Position numbers and translations under genes: made by a program
Assembly (NCBI GenBank): GCA_028554795.2
Contig: JAPYKE020000035.1
Location: forward strand, 62,001 to 126,000
DNA from: Sinohyriopsis cumingii
Taxonomy: Eukaryota; Mollusca; Bivalvia; Unionida; Unionidae
Length of the DNA stretch: 64,000 nt
Direction: 5' to 3'
Notes under the pieces: generated by a model
Told to the model about the DNA's origin: nothing
Database searches by the model: none
Seen by the model: the letters and a program-made list of their open reading frames with translations, nothing else
Part shown: positions 46,225 to 57,637 of the stretch, piece after piece
How positions within the stretch are numbered: the stretch's first letter is position 1
How the letters are laid out: every line of letters starts with the position of its first letter

Positions 46225-46668
46225 ATGTCATACAGTCATGTTAATGTCACCTTGACTTCCGGTCAAACGAAGAAATTGCAATCAAAGAACGCAAGCACGT
46301 GCGGGACATCAATAACACTAAAACGAGATCAGATTACTGGTGGTCCAAACAAATTGTCGTTGACTAATACTCAGCTTAAACATTTTAATAAGGCACTAAC
46401 AGCAAAAACCGGTGTCCGACTTGATTTCTCTGCTGCAGCTATCAAGGACATGACTAAAACCGGTGGAATATTTCCTCTTCTCGCAGCAATACCGGCGTTG
46501 ATTGCCGCGGCAGCACCAGCCGTAGCAAAAGCCGCAGCACTCGGTGCAGTTGGAACTGCAGCTGGAATGGCACTAAAAAAGGCAACGGGAAAAGGATACA
46601 AGAAAAAAAAGGGACGCGGTCTAAGACTACCAGGAACTCCACCATCATGGTATCCAAAAAAATTCTAA
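46225..46668 (+). CDS. pX-like core protein, 147 aa, copy 2
   Basis: Protein identical to copy 1 (32951); overlaps the protease start by 22 bp. Confidence 0.6.
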   Translation: MSYSHVNVTLTSGQTKKLQSKNASTCGTSITLKRDQITGGPNKLSLTNTQLKHFNKALTAKTGVRLDFSAAAIKDMTKTGGIFPLLAAIPALIAAAAPAVAKAAALGAVGTAAGMALKKATGKGYKKKKGRGLRLPGTPPSWYPKKF

Positions 46669-47087
46669 CGCCGTTGAGCAATTTTGATTTACTCGATGCT
46701 GTTAAAAAATTGCGTGTAAAACATTTCAGAGGCGTATTTATGCGAGATCAATTACCGCAACGACCGAATAATCCAGAAACTGGCATTATCAATCTCGACA
46801 ACAAAGATGGTCCGGGAACTCACTGGGTTGCTTACGCGATCGATCCACGTGGAATTATCTATTTTGATTCGTACGGTTTAGCACCGCCAGTTGAGTTTCT
46901 CAAGTATGTCAGCAGATTTTCTAATGTTCCAGTGTGGCAGTCGACGTTACCAACACAAACATTAATTGATCCGCCCATTTGTGGGAGGGAGGTTTTAAAT
47001 GTTCTTGATGCAATCTCAAGAAATCCAGCAACTCCTCCTCATAAAGTAGTGTATGAATATACCGCATCGAGAAATGCTAGCATTTGA
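46647..47087 (+). CDS. Adenain-like cysteine protease, 146 aa, copy 2
   Basis: Identical to copy 1 (33373), with His59, Asp74, Gln104 and Cys112 retained. Confidence 0.85.
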   Translation: MVSKKILTPLSNFDLLDAVKKLRVKHFRGVFMRDQLPQRPNNPETGIINLDNKDGPGTHWVAYAIDPRGIIYFDSYGLAPPVEFLKYVSRFSNVPVWQSTLPTQTLIDPPICGREVLNVLDAISRNPATPPHKVVYEYTASRNASI

Positions 47088-47105
47088 AAAACAGCAATAA
47101 GAATA

Positions 47106-48116
47106 ATGGTGGATATTTACGGAAGACCTTTCACACGAGGAGGTAAACCAAGCACAGATGCTGATCTCTCAAAATATGCGACCAAAGATGAAGTCGATAA
47201 TCTTTTGAATATAGCTGGAGTTGACCCAGATGAAGTTGCTATTTTCCAAGACAGGCAAGGAAAACTAAGAACGAGCAACATTAAGTGGAATGATATAATT
47301 CGCAGAGTTCTTGGAGCTACCAAGGATAACTTCGTTGCATTTAGTGATGGCGGCCGGATCAAGGACTCGAATATATCAATCGCAAGCATCAAAGACAGTA
47401 TTGATAAAGGTGTTGATAAATGTGTGAAAAAAGCCGGTGACACGATGACAGGCGAACTCAGCATGAGCGGCAACAAAATAACCGCGTTAGCGAATCCCGA
47501 ATCCGACCAGGATGCGTCAAACAAACAATACGTGGACATCGTCAACGGTAAACTAAATACGCTGCGTGCAGAGCATGATGTTCACGTGGGCGCGTTTACA
47601 AGATTTCGAAGAAACTTCGTAAAAACTGATGAGGTCGTGGATAAGTTCTTTGGGACTCCTCCAGTCGTCGATGTAAAACTCGCTGATGTAAAGACCGACA
47701 TTAACACGATCAAACAAACACAGCAGGATATCGTATCGGGTATTCCTGATATCGTTAACAAAACCAGCTTGATTAAAGTTCCCACTGGAGTTACTCCGGG
47801 GCATATCACCAACATCGTATTCACGGTATCATCGGGATTCGCAACATGGTCACGACAAAATAACACTATCAAATATACAGCAACAGCCACCGGTGTTTAC
47901 AGGTTGTCTGTGTTTTCAGCCGCTAAATTTGAAATCTTCACAACATATCCTTGGAGACATTCCACCGATAAGTATTCCGGGGTTTGCACTGTAATACTAA
48001 ACAGCGGAACCGAGGAAACATTTATGCTTGAAGCCGAGGACGATAGTTTAACAGCAACATCTTACTGGTTTTGTTTGGAATTCGTCGCTGCAACGCCTCA
48101 ATTGGTTACCGCGTAA
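47106..48116 (+). CDS. Fibre-like protein, 336 aa, copy 2
   Basis: Identical to copy 1 (33832). Confidence 0.67.
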   Translation: MVDIYGRPFTRGGKPSTDADLSKYATKDEVDNLLNIAGVDPDEVAIFQDRQGKLRTSNIKWNDIIRRVLGATKDNFVAFSDGGRIKDSNISIASIKDSIDKGVDKCVKKAGDTMTGELSMSGNKITALANPESDQDASNKQYVDIVNGKLNTLRAEHDVHVGAFTRFRRNFVKTDEVVDKFFGTPPVVDVKLADVKTDINTIKQTQQDIVSGIPDIVNKTSLIKVPTGVTPGHITNIVFTVSSGFATWSRQNNTIKYTATATGVYRLSVFSAAKFEIFTTYPWRHSTDKYSGVCTVILNSGTEETFMLEAEDDSLTATSYWFCLEFVAATPQLVTA

Positions 48117-48123
48117 TTGAATA

Positions 48124-48696
48124 ATGTCAACGACGCCAGATGCTCAACAATATCGATACAATCAAGTCCGTGAGTGGCAATCTGAGTTAAAAACTGTCAT
48201 CGAAGTAACTAGTCAAAAAGTAAAAAAATACAAGCGCCGCATAACAGTGCTGGATATTATGGTTTATTCAGTATCTGCCGTTGTTGCATCTGCCGGAGCA
48301 ATACTATCAGCGGTCACTCCGGTAACTGCAGCAGTCGCCGCCACGATCTGTGTTTCCGCGGCCACAACAACAGCTGAAGTTTTCGGCATCATAGCAAAAA
48401 AAATATCATCATGTGCTAACACAAAATTACACGATTACACGACAAAATTAAATACAGCCACGACCGCATATCAGAAATTATCATCGCTGATATCATCATC
48501 GTTAGACGTGCAAAGTAGCGACGCTACGATATCAGATTCTGAATTCAAACTAATGTCAGATGCGTACAATGACTATTTGAAAACTAAACAAATAAATAAT
48601 GTCAATAGAACTGCTTCAACAAATAGTCACAAACACAACACCGGTAAGGACCACAATGATCTCAGTGTCCTCGACGACACCAGAATTCGGTATTAA
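48124..48696 (+). CDS. Two-helix membrane protein, 190 aa, copy 2
   Basis: As copy 1 (34850), with Gly85 to Glu at the second hydrophobic helix; the charge sits inside the predicted membrane segment. Confidence 0.64.
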   Translation: MSTTPDAQQYRYNQVREWQSELKTVIEVTSQKVKKYKRRITVLDIMVYSVSAVVASAGAILSAVTPVTAAVAATICVSAATTTAEVFGIIAKKISSCANTKLHDYTTKLNTATTAYQKLSSLISSSLDVQSSDATISDSEFKLMSDAYNDYLKTKQINNVNRTASTNSHKHNTGKDHNDLSVLDDTRIRY

Positions 48697-50023
48697 TTTT
48701 CGAACTCCAATTCCAGTGAGTGAAATCGCGTTAGCAAAGCTCAGTGTGTATCACAGCTGGCCCAATGTTAGGTCGGCATCATTTGGTGGTCTGCAGCCAA
48801 ATAATTCATTCGTGTTCGGGAAAAGCAAAGCCGACTCCGGCGAACAGGGTGAACTTGACTGGAATACAATTACACTTCCCACTGGGAGTTATCAGATCGA
48901 AGAAATCAATAATGAGATACAACGCCAAATAAAACGAATCACCGGCAAGGAAGCCAAACTATCTATAACAGCTCATGAACCAACGCTGTCTGCGGTCATT
49001 GAAATCTCAACGCCAGGATACGCCGTGGATATTTATAACAGCTCAATCCGAACATTATTAGGATGGCCAAAGGCCCCCGAGGTTAAACCTCGTCCACCAA
49101 AACCTGAAAAATCGGATTTTATGACCTATAAAGAAGCACTACACGACCTCGAGTACAATTATTATTTACTCCTTGCAGATCAATTACTAGCAAGAAAAAG
49201 TACTTTAATGCCCGATACTTGGAGTATAGAAGCTCCACGTGTTAAGGGGGGGCAGGAGCTCCGTGTTTACCGTCTAGATGATATAGAATCTGAATTATTT
49301 ATTCCGATCAATCTAGTACATAAACAACAGCTACAACTCCTGCGAGTATATTTCCAAGATTATATTTCTGATTTAACAAGTCCGCGTGATAATATTATCA
49401 CAACCATAGAAAAACTAAACAAACTCGCATCGGCCATGGAAACTATAAATCTAAGAATAATTCAGGCTTTACTGGATCTTAAAGACTATATCGATGATAA
49501 TTATAGACAGATAGCCAGAGCAGATTTTGCAATTAAATATGGTATTCAAGTAAATGATATTTCAGATTTTAAATTTCCTGGATATAACGTGCCCGAGCTG
49601 AGAAAATCAGTCTCTGATCTCATCGATCAATCTTTCGAAGATATTCTTGCCGCGTACGAACGAATAAAACCACAACCTGTTATTCTCAAGCACGACAACA
49701 GTACAGCATCCGATGGCAGACACATCTCACCCGGGATCGTAAATATCACAGATGTTATTGCGGTCAATCTTGTATGTGACGTCATCGATGGCAGTTACAG
49801 CGCATCAGATACTACGACGGCACAACAGGGGTTTATCCTGTATACGTTCACACCAAGAGACCCCCCTGGTTTTCTGATTGTGCAAGAACCAATCAATCCG
49901 GTCTATCTACGGTGTCATAACCCGTGGTTGTCAACGATAAATTTCAAACTCACCGACCAGAGGGGGAATTTGTTGGACCTGCGTGACGAGACTGTTAGTA
50001 TAAACTTACTGGTGAAGTCCTAA
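48599..50023 (+). CDS. Large virion protein candidate, 474 aa, copy 2
   Basis: As copy 1 (35325), but one glycine shorter: the G-run at 49246-49252 is 7 long. Confidence 0.62.
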   Translation: MSIELLQQIVTNTTPVRTTMISVSSTTPEFGINFRTPIPVSEIALAKLSVYHSWPNVRSASFGGLQPNNSFVFGKSKADSGEQGELDWNTITLPTGSYQIEEINNEIQRQIKRITGKEAKLSITAHEPTLSAVIEISTPGYAVDIYNSSIRTLLGWPKAPEVKPRPPKPEKSDFMTYKEALHDLEYNYYLLLADQLLARKSTLMPDTWSIEAPRVKGGQELRVYRLDDIESELFIPINLVHKQQLQLLRVYFQDYISDLTSPRDNIITTIEKLNKLASAMETINLRIIQALLDLKDYIDDNYRQIARADFAIKYGIQVNDISDFKFPGYNVPELRKSVSDLIDQSFEDILAAYERIKPQPVILKHDNSTASDGRHISPGIVNITDVIAVNLVCDVIDGSYSASDTTTAQQGFILYTFTPRDPPGFLIVQEPINPVYLRCHNPWLSTINFKLTDQRGNLLDLRDETVSINLLVKS

Positions 50024-50168
50024 GTCAAGGGATCCATAATATTTATAATAGTTTTTTTTTCTGCACTGATCCATTTTCGTCATTTTATCGTGCAAATACC
50101 CTATCAAAACCAGCATAAGTTATCGTTGAAAGTGCTAGCACGCATTTAAAAAAAAACGGTTGTGTATA

Positions 50169-50456
50169 ATGTATCAACCCGAGTACATTCATGCACGAGT
50201 TCATATTCATGATAAGCAAATTCTTTACGAGGCAATAAAAACCGCATTTCAAATACAGACATTCCCAGAACAGTATTTCCCCGTTAAAATAGTTATTGAC
50301 GTGTATGGTGACGAAGACTTCTTGTTAACTCCGTCACAATTAACAGAGCTACAGCAAAATCATATGATCATAGTTTGGTGTCAACGAGAACAGATTATGA
50401 ACTATTCTCATTCCTGTATTGATGTTGAAACGCTTAAGCAAATCCTGAAAATCTGA
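50169..50456 (+). CDS. Unknown 95-aa protein, copy 2
   Basis: Identical to copy 1 (36898). Stem-loop retained at 50461-50497. Confidence 0.55.
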   Translation: MYQPEYIHARVHIHDKQILYEAIKTAFQIQTFPEQYFPVKIVIDVYGDEDFLLTPSQLTELQQNHMIIVWCQREQIMNYSHSCIDVETLKQILKI

Positions 50457-50460
50457 AAGC

Positions 50461-50497
50461 GCCCTTCACTTGAGAAACTCTTTGAGTTTCCAAGGGC
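50461..50497 (+). other. Stem-loop after the 95-aa gene, copy 2
   Basis: Same GCCCTT/AAGGGC and GAAACTC/GAGTTTC arms as at 37190-37226. Confidence 0.7.
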
Positions 50498-50624
50498 AAA
50501 AAAAATAATACACTTTTTTTTTTACCCGTGGAAATGTGCTTTACACTCCAAGCGGGGGGGGGGGGGGCGCTAGCGTTCTCAGGTTCTACTTTCACTTTGT
50601 GCTGTGAGTCACACGCTATGCGGT

Positions 50625-51041
50625 TTATACTTCCTTGTCGGCCTCGTAGTCAGAAACACTAGTATTTTTGTCAGAAATGCAAGGCATTTCCGTGTCTAGA
50701 TTCTTTATATAACCTTTTAACCGTCTCACCCTGGTGCTAATTAATTTTCGAGTCTCATACTCTTGTGACAATCCAAGACGAATCTTCTCAACTGCACGGC
50801 ACAGTGGAATAAATTCAGATACCTGATTTTCAGTTATCCCGGCAAGTGATCTGTAAACACGATCTTGCAAACCCTTAATGAACCTATAACGAGCAGGGAG
50901 ATTGTTCTTCCCCAAGCGTGATAGCTCATTCAAGGATTCAAAATCTGACATAATTGTTTCAGTGTCTAGTAAAATATTAAAACCTCGCTGTTGTAATTCT
51001 TTAATTTCAACAAGTATGGTATTTATATTTTCGTGATTCAT
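50625..51041 (-). CDS. Helical unknown protein, 138 aa, copy 2
   Basis: Identical to copy 1 (37350-37766), with the start at the ATG in the AATAATATG context. Confidence 0.55.
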   Translation of the reverse strand: MNHENINTILVEIKELQQRGFNILLDTETIMSDFESLNELSRLGKNNLPARYRFIKGLQDRVYRSLAGITENQVSEFIPLCRAVEKIRLGLSQEYETRKLISTRVRRLKGYIKNLDTEMPCISDKNTSVSDYEADKEV

Positions 51042-51127
51042 ATTATTATATATTTTTATATTTTTAATAGAAACACTTTGCATGAGAAACGCTAGCTTTC
51101 CAAAACAAAACGAGACAGTCGGAAACA

Positions 51128-51317
51128 TTTATCCCCTGCAAGGGCCTAGATCGTCAAATAACGTTCTAGAACCCCACGAGGACTGCTTCCGACATGACAA
51201 TACAACATGTAACACGAAACACTTTATCCCCTGCAAGCCTCTAGATCGTCAAATAACGTTCTATAGGCTCAAGAAGACGTGTTTAGTGAATTGACAAGGA
51301 CAAACATATAACACGTA
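51128..51317. repeat. Pair of imperfect 95-bp direct repeats, copy 2
   Basis: Same pair as at 37853-38042. Confidence 0.8.
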
Positions 51318-51448
51318 ACTTATCCTAAGGACGGACCCCTCTGACTGCCAAGTGACTCAGAGGCACATTTATTTACAAGACGAGACAGCCCTGGCTTCTA
51401 GGATCGAGTTCTCTAGCAGGCCCGGCAAACATTTATTTGACAACACAA

Positions 51449-51705
51449 ACAACCTTTACCTCTGATTCGAGTATCACAGCAAGCAAAGGTACAATGAACA
51501 TGTAATCTTATCCTAAGAGACGGTACAGAACAGACAACCTTTACCTCTGATTCGAGTATCACAGCAAGCAAAGGTACAATGAACATGTAATCTTATCCTA
51601 AGAGACGGTACAGAACAGACAACCTTTAACCTCTGATTCGAGTATGACAGCAAGTAAAGGCACAATGAACATGTAATCTTATCCTAACTTATCCTAAGAC
51701 CTTAT
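51449..51705. repeat. Three 85-bp direct repeats, copy 2
   Basis: Same three repeats as at 38174-38430; the repeat number has not changed between copies. Confidence 0.85.
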
Positions 51706-51747
51706 CCTATGACGACACAAACATACACAGGTGGGTCATTTTCTACG

Positions 51748-51852
51748 GTCAGCAGCAGAGCAAAACCATCCATTGAATCGACCATTGGATGGTGCACAAA
51801 AGACACCCGCCATTGGCGGATTAAATTTATGGTTTTGCTTGCGCGTGCTGAC
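51748..51852. promoter_or_regulatory. Three-way-junction inverted repeat, copy 2
   Basis: Same structure as at 38473-38577, with no arm-disrupting change seen. Confidence 0.68.
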
Positions 51853-51877
51853 TTTCGATCGACCCAAAGGTCTTAGG

Positions 51878-51941
51878 GAGCGATTTCGTATATAACCCAA
51901 CTGTTACTTGCGAGTTGGAAATTCGCTCTAGCAGTGGGCGG
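51878..51941 (+). promoter_or_regulatory. Stem-loop with TATA-like box, copy 2
   Basis: Same as 38603-38666; the TATATAA and GGGCGGG elements are unchanged. Confidence 0.48.
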
Positions 51942-52077
51942 GACTTGTTTAAAATATTTTAATTGTATGTTTTCTTAAGCGCGGTCATATAACAAGCACA
52001 GAAGAGCAAAACAGTCGGATATATTCAGTAAAACGAGGATATTGTTTGTAAAAAAATATATATTCTACGGTAAATAA

Positions 52078-52236
52078 ATGATTACATGTTATGAACTCGA
52101 TAAAATATTTTATCAAGGTGGCTTTCTTAGGGGGAGCAAATCCTCTGACCAGCAACGACAACTCTGCAAAGCGTTACACACTCTCGGAGGAGTTATCGTC
52201 GTTTGTGTCAACGATAAGAGTTATATAACAGAATGA
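52078..52236 (+). CDS. Small ORF, 52 aa, copy 2
   Basis: Same ORF as at 38803; frame and start context are unchanged. Confidence 0.4.
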   Translation: MITCYELDKIFYQGGFLRGSKSSDQQRQLCKALHTLGGVIVVCVNDKSYITE

Positions 52237-52710
52237 AATCTTCTGTTTGAGCTTCTTTGAAAATGCTGTTTTGTAGATCCCATCTGCGACATGCTGTACA
52301 GAAGGTGGACAAATACCGAAATACCTACCGGCTGCGCTCATTGATTGAAATATTATTTCTTCACGAGTCTCAACATTCACAGATTTCACTGCTCTTCTTA
52401 TAGCTGTTTTACATTTAACTCTTCCTCGTATGGTATTCTTGCTCTGAGTGATCGCTTGAAGGTTTTCAATACTGTTATCAAGTCTGTTCCCGTTAATATG
52501 ATCAATGACAAGGCCTTTAGGGATCTCTCCGTTAAAAACCTCATAGACGAAACGATGACATAAATACCTCCTTTTCCTAACAGTAAATCTTAAATAACCA
52601 GCATTATCAACTGTACCAACTTGTTTCCTCAGCCTGTAGTTTCTCACTATGCCATCTCGGTTTGCCTCATAATTTGGAATAGTTGGATGTCGGACGAATT
52701 CTTGATTCAT
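52174..52710 (-). CDS. HNH homing-type endonuclease, 178 aa, copy 2
   Basis: Identical to copy 1 (38899); HNH core residues intact. Confidence 0.85.
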   Translation of the reverse strand: MNQEFVRHPTIPNYEANRDGIVRNYRLRKQVGTVDNAGYLRFTVRKRRYLCHRFVYEVFNGEIPKGLVIDHINGNRLDNSIENLQAITQSKNTIRGRVKCKTAIRRAVKSVNVETREEIIFQSMSAAGRYFGICPPSVQHVADGIYKTAFSKKLKQKISFCYITLIVDTNDDNSSESV

Positions 52711-52737
52711 TATACTATAAGCAAATCATTGTCTAAT

Positions 52738-53028
52738 TCATAATTTGTCTGAAAACTTATTTATGTAATCACGCTCGCATTTGAGAGCGTTATCACAGTC
52801 TGGATTTTTTTTATCATAATACCGTTTTAGTTCTCGATAGCGTTTTCCACCACACGCTGAACATAATTGCGTTTTTCCTCGTACTCCAATGCCGCATCTG
52901 ATACACGGTATCGGTCCTAGACTCCCACCGCGGACCTGTTGAGCATGTTGTCCACAGTATTCGCCTCTGCAGGGTTTGCTACACGGCGCTGATGAATTTA
53001 GTTTGATCCACTTGCATTGGTTCATCAT
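52738..53028 (-). CDS. Double zinc-binding Cys-rich protein, 96 aa, copy 2
   Basis: Identical to copy 1 (39463), with all nine Cys/His ligands present. Confidence 0.65.
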   Translation of the reverse strand: MMNQCKWIKLNSSAPCSKPCRGEYCGQHAQQVRGGSLGPIPCIRCGIGVRGKTQLCSACGGKRYRELKRYYDKKNPDCDNALKCERDYINKFSDKL

Positions 53029-53070
53029 ATAATATATTTGTCTATTTAAATATTTGTCTTAATTATAATA

Positions 53071-53442
53071 ATGGGTTTTGAAAGACTATCCAGAATAAAA
53101 CCCATATCAGGTTCTAGATTCGATCTTGACCGGTTAACCGCTGATCCACGACGAAGAGAGTTAGCAGAGGTAATTGGTGTTATCAAGAATGCCAAAGAAG
53201 AGTTTCGTCGTGATGGTGCCGCACACACGTGGTCTTCGTATAAAATTATCCTCGGAAACGCGAGCATTTCTCGTGACCGTATCATTGATGCTACCATGAA
53301 CGATACAATCGCGCGTAACATAATTGGGTATCTCGACGATAGAAGATATTTCGTACAGATAAAATTTATTGTTGGAGTCGGCGAGGGAACGTGGATTATC
53401 AGAGACAAACTAGACCCTGTTCTTGATGCCAGAGGCCTCTAA
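53071..53442 (+). CDS. Unknown truncated protein at element junction, copy 2
   Basis: Identical to copy 1 (39796). It is cut at the same base (53434/53435), so the truncation predates the tandem duplication. Confidence 0.55.
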   Translation: MGFERLSRIKPISGSRFDLDRLTADPRRRELAEVIGVIKNAKEEFRRDGAAHTWSSYKIILGNASISRDRIIDATMNDTIARNIIGYLDDRRYFVQIKFIVGVGEGTWIIRDKLDPVLDARGL

Positions 53443-54257
53443 TTCGACAGCTATCTGTACCACATCGTTAATCGTAACGGGTCTCGCTTGTTGTACCTTT
53501 AAGCCATGTCAGAATCGTCTAGGGCATCAATGAACTGTTCTTTCGCGAGCGTGTCGACTGAAAGTAAACTCACCTCTTGTTAGGTTAATGTTGCAAGCCG
53601 CCGTATAGCCTGCGCAAGCTCTGGCAAGGATTCTCCGTTCTTGCGAATCCTACTCCTTAGCTGAACTCTGTATAACTCGGTCTGGTTCGGGGGTGCGAAT
53701 CTCTGTTTCAAATCATCAACTAATCCAGCCTACGGCTTATTTTTAGGCACTGCCAACAATTGCTGTGCTTGACCTCTAAGTAAAACCCCCTAAATACAGA
53801 TCAATTTCTTCCTATGTCCAAGAATTTAGGGTTGAACACATCTCGAAGTGAATCATAAAATCCATCAAGGGTGTCCTCTCGTCGTACGACATCGGTGTAA
53901 CTACTAGCCTCTTCAAGGTTCTGTGCGGAAGATCAGTCGCCGCACCGCTTACTTCTGAGACGGCTCGCTTGCTTTCAGACTTCGATCTGTCTGTGAAAGC
54001 TACATATACAGCATCCCTTGTCGCTGTGGTAACGGCTATCTTCTTGATCTTCGGTGAATCCGAGGGTGCCGACATCGCATGTCCACTAAAGTGAATGTGT
54101 CGTCTAAAGGTGGTTCTTTCTCTCGACGATACCCCTTCCTTCCTGGTCGTCTCAGCACTCCTATCAATAGTCCCTATCCTCGCAGTTAGTCGTTTCTCCA
54201 AATCTTCGCTTTCCTTCGTTAAGCGCCTAATTCATCTTCGAAAAGAATTGCTGTCTT
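53435..54257 (-). pseudogene. gag: gag pseudogene in second inverted repeat
   Basis: Same truncated gag as at 40160-40982; open piece at 53812-54201 with the same Thr to Arg change. Confidence 0.6.
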
Positions 54258-56214
54258 CACCTCCGTTTCGGGAGTAAGCATCCTTGTGCCTAATTTTCAC
54301 CCTCAGTAAACCATCTTGATTTTGTCTTCTACTCCCTCGACCTATCCCACCGCTGTCGCCAATTTGTAGCGGAATGCTCTCTCGGCTACACTACCCCGAG
54401 TCTCGCGATCTCGGCTTCTTTAGGATAGGTCTTGTATTTGGAGTGATACCTCGCTGCATCTGTCTGAGGACTGGCACTCAACTGCATTCAACCTAAAGCA
54501 AATGATATGCAACAAAGACTTCACCTTTGTCAAATATATACGCCATATTAGATTTTTGCTTCAGTACTTTGGCAATATACTCACCATTTGAAAACTATGT
54601 ACAGCATGTCAGAACATTCTACAAGTAATTCAAGTTGATATGCCTTTAATGAAGTAGCCTTCATATTTTTAGCAAGTAATTTAAACAAGAAAACTAAACA
54701 CATTTAATACCTTTAAGTTATTATATGCTCGATCATAGTTCTTTTGTGTTATATTCAAAATACGCAATGTCTTCTGATATTGAAAGTGCTGTAATATCGA
54801 ACACTTTAAATATCGACCACATTTAATTTTAAATACTTTCCATATAAGCAAAATACTGTAATCAACCTAGGATGTGCGCTATTTGCAGTTCTGTCTCCGT
54901 TTATAACTTTGCTGGATTTTAGTGACTATTTGTTGCTAATGGAGTCGATATAAGAACGATATTTCTCAAGCCGAGTAATCAACCAGTTTTTGTTAACAGA
55001 CATCAGTCTACAGTATTCACGAGCCTTTTTGATAGCATCGATTAGCTTCGTAAAATGGACCCTCCCTAATTTCTTAACATAGTGAATTTTTTGGATGATT
55101 TTAGGTATAAGTGTTTACTAATCTAAGTTACGAATAATTCATTGTATTGGGTGTTGGGGTCATGTTTAGCATTGCATGGCGTGAAGTACTAATATTCGGC
55201 TTAGAAAGACCTACTGAGGAATCATACAAATGTGCAGGAAGAAAACTCATGCAAGTGTAAAATTATTAGAGTTTCCTTATGTGCGGTCATTAGGTGATTA
55301 GAAAATGTATGCGCATTTATGAACCTTTAGTTGACAGATACTGTTGTATTGAGGTCGATGTAAATAGGGGATAATGGGACCGTCAAAGCCAGACACTTGC
55401 AGAAGTCGTTTGATTCTCTCTGTAGTGCGCCCACTTGTATGTAAGAATACTGTTAGTATAAAGAAAACTAGTCTCATCAACTAAAGCTACAAAAGGAACT
55501 TTCCGTAAAACATACACCCATCTCGGCATATGACTAGAAGCTTTAGATGGAGGAATACATAAGACACACAGCAGCATCCTTAGTGGAACAACAAATGTTC
55601 AAATAAATACCACTCAGGGCGAGCTGAGTGCACAATGACCAAACAAGATGGTGTGCATCCGCCATCATGCAATTCACCCAAAACCAGCCTCGGCGCATGT
55701 GCTCATTTATTTCAAATAATAGGACATTGGACTTTTATAACAAATACTAGTCACTTGATTCCAGCTACTGTCCTGGTTTTTTTGTCCTTGTATTTTCTCG
55801 GTATCTGTAATAACATCATCACGATTGAGCATGACGCTCCTGTCTCAATGCCGTTGTAGACAGTGTTAATTTTAGATGCCGAGACTTCTAGTCGGCGGAG
55901 TGTAAGTATCTCAGTACGCTAAAAAATGCAATTTTTGTTAAATATTTTATTTCTGGATTCTGTAGCTGAAATTTGGTTTTCTACAACAAAAGTCTGTTTT
56001 ATGACCTATAAAATTAGTTTAGTTTAAAGTTAATATAATTTCGGACTATATAATAAAATGTTATTCTGTTATTGATATGATACTGAAAAATTTGGTGAAC
56101 TCGTTCTTTGTCCAAGAAATCGTTCACAATATTTTCAGAATCAAACCAATAAGCATTAATCATTGTAGATATTATGGAGTAGGCTCATTCTATATGTTCC
56201 ACTTTAGCCAAACA
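53435..56214 (-). repeat. Inverted truncated 3,672-bp repeat, second copy
   Basis: Exactly 2,780 bp, matching unit 3062 to 283 without net indels. It shares several substitutions with the first inverted copy that are absent from the array, and has a private T to C near 54644. Confidence 0.94.
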
Positions 56215-56553
56215 AGCAGCAGAGGGGCTGTACAGACCGAAACTTTTTGCACAATAAACCCCTCCAGGAAACTATTCCTCGATAGAGGGCTTATTTCGAC
56301 GAAATAAACCCTTCTATTCAGAATACAGGACAAAAAAAAATGTCCCCCGAAAACTCGAAGAGTTTCCAGGGACAAACTCGTTGAGTTTGCACTGACAACT
56401 TGGGTTACTTCAATAAATCTGAAACAGTTTCCGTGGCGGGGTCGTTATTGAAAAATCCATGGGTCGGGTCCATCCCCTCTGCTGCTCTGGGAAATGAGTT
56501 TCCAAGGAAAAACATTTTTATGTTAGCGGAATTAAATCATTGACAAATAAATA

Positions 56554-57588
56554 ATGGCAAATATTGGAGAAGCACATACGACTAGATTAGCTCGAGAACG
56601 TCTCGAAGCAATTCAGAAATTTCTTCCTGTCCGTGATAGTGTCAGACAAAAATTACAACTAAGACAGCAAGCACGGGAAGGCTTTGCAGAGACTACGGAG
56701 GAATTATTTAAACCCGTGACCAAAGCTACTGAAAAATCCGCAGCTGTTACCAAAGAGGCTTTAATAGAGCAAAGGAAAATTTTACAGGATATTTCAGCTG
56801 GACTTAAACCCCCGCCTCCACCCGATGAAGTTGTTGTGTCAGTACCTGCTGGTAAGCGAGTAACAGGGAGAATTACTGACCCCGCCAAAAGATTTACGCC
56901 GGATTATATTGAACTTCTTAAAAATGTACCAGAAGAGAAATTACCTGAGACAATACTGTTAGGATTGATTAGAAGAGATGTGTCTTTAAACCCAGAACAC
57001 GGTTCTATGACAGATGATAATTTTATCAAATATTCGTATCGTATACGTGAAAATAAAAAACAAATCAGCAGGGACGATACAAAATACGATAGACTTGTAG
57101 ATGCTATACGTAAACTTGAAATTCCACCATCGCAACCTCAAGAAGAAAAATCACCGTTGCAACACACAGAACGACAACAATATCCTTCACGGCGAAGAGC
57201 AATAGATCCTGACCTAACTCCGTTAAGTGAATACGAGGCTGCATCTGAAGGAAGTCCGCGGGGCCAAAAATTCAAACAAACTAGGTCGCCGATAATTAGC
57301 TTAACAACATCTTCTGAAAGTTTGCCTCAAGACATTTTATCCCCAAGAATTGTACCATCAACAGGGGAGGGTTTAGGATCCGGTTTTATTGCCTGCCCTA
57401 ATAATATCATCGATGATGTATCACGGTTGGAAGTTCTCATCGGAGGAAGACGTGCCGGAAACAATTCTCCGGAAATTATAAATGAAGCCGCAGATATCTG
57501 TCAGAGACTATTTCAGCGTGGCATCATGGATATCAGCATCTACCGGGGGCTCATTGATGAACTCGCAGACGGTTACCACAGCGACTAA
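56554..57588 (+). CDS. Coiled-coil virion-module protein, 344 aa, copy 3
   Basis: As the copy 1 gene at 30003; residue 141 is Arg as in copy 1, while silent changes (for example GTC-GCC-GAT) match copy 2. Confidence 0.74.
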   Translation: MANIGEAHTTRLARERLEAIQKFLPVRDSVRQKLQLRQQAREGFAETTEELFKPVTKATEKSAAVTKEALIEQRKILQDISAGLKPPPPPDEVVVSVPAGKRVTGRITDPAKRFTPDYIELLKNVPEEKLPETILLGLIRRDVSLNPEHGSMTDDNFIKYSYRIRENKKQISRDDTKYDRLVDAIRKLEIPPSQPQEEKSPLQHTERQQYPSRRRAIDPDLTPLSEYEAASEGSPRGQKFKQTRSPIISLTTSSESLPQDILSPRIVPSTGEGLGSGFIACPNNIIDDVSRLEVLIGGRRAGNNSPEIINEAADICQRLFQRGIMDISIYRGLIDELADGYHSD

Positions 57589-57637
57589 TAATTAAATTTG
57601 CTAGCAAATTCAGTTAGATAAACAATAATTAAATAAA

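Larger units (their letters stand above)
42938..53434 (+). mobile_element. Maverick/adintovirus-like element, copy 2
   Basis: Near-identical to copy 1, but its left flank is the inverted repeat (ending AAACA at 42933-42937) instead of the array. Same right truncation point. Coding changes against copy 1 include three amino-acid substitutions and one glycine less in the large virion protein. Confidence 0.75.
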
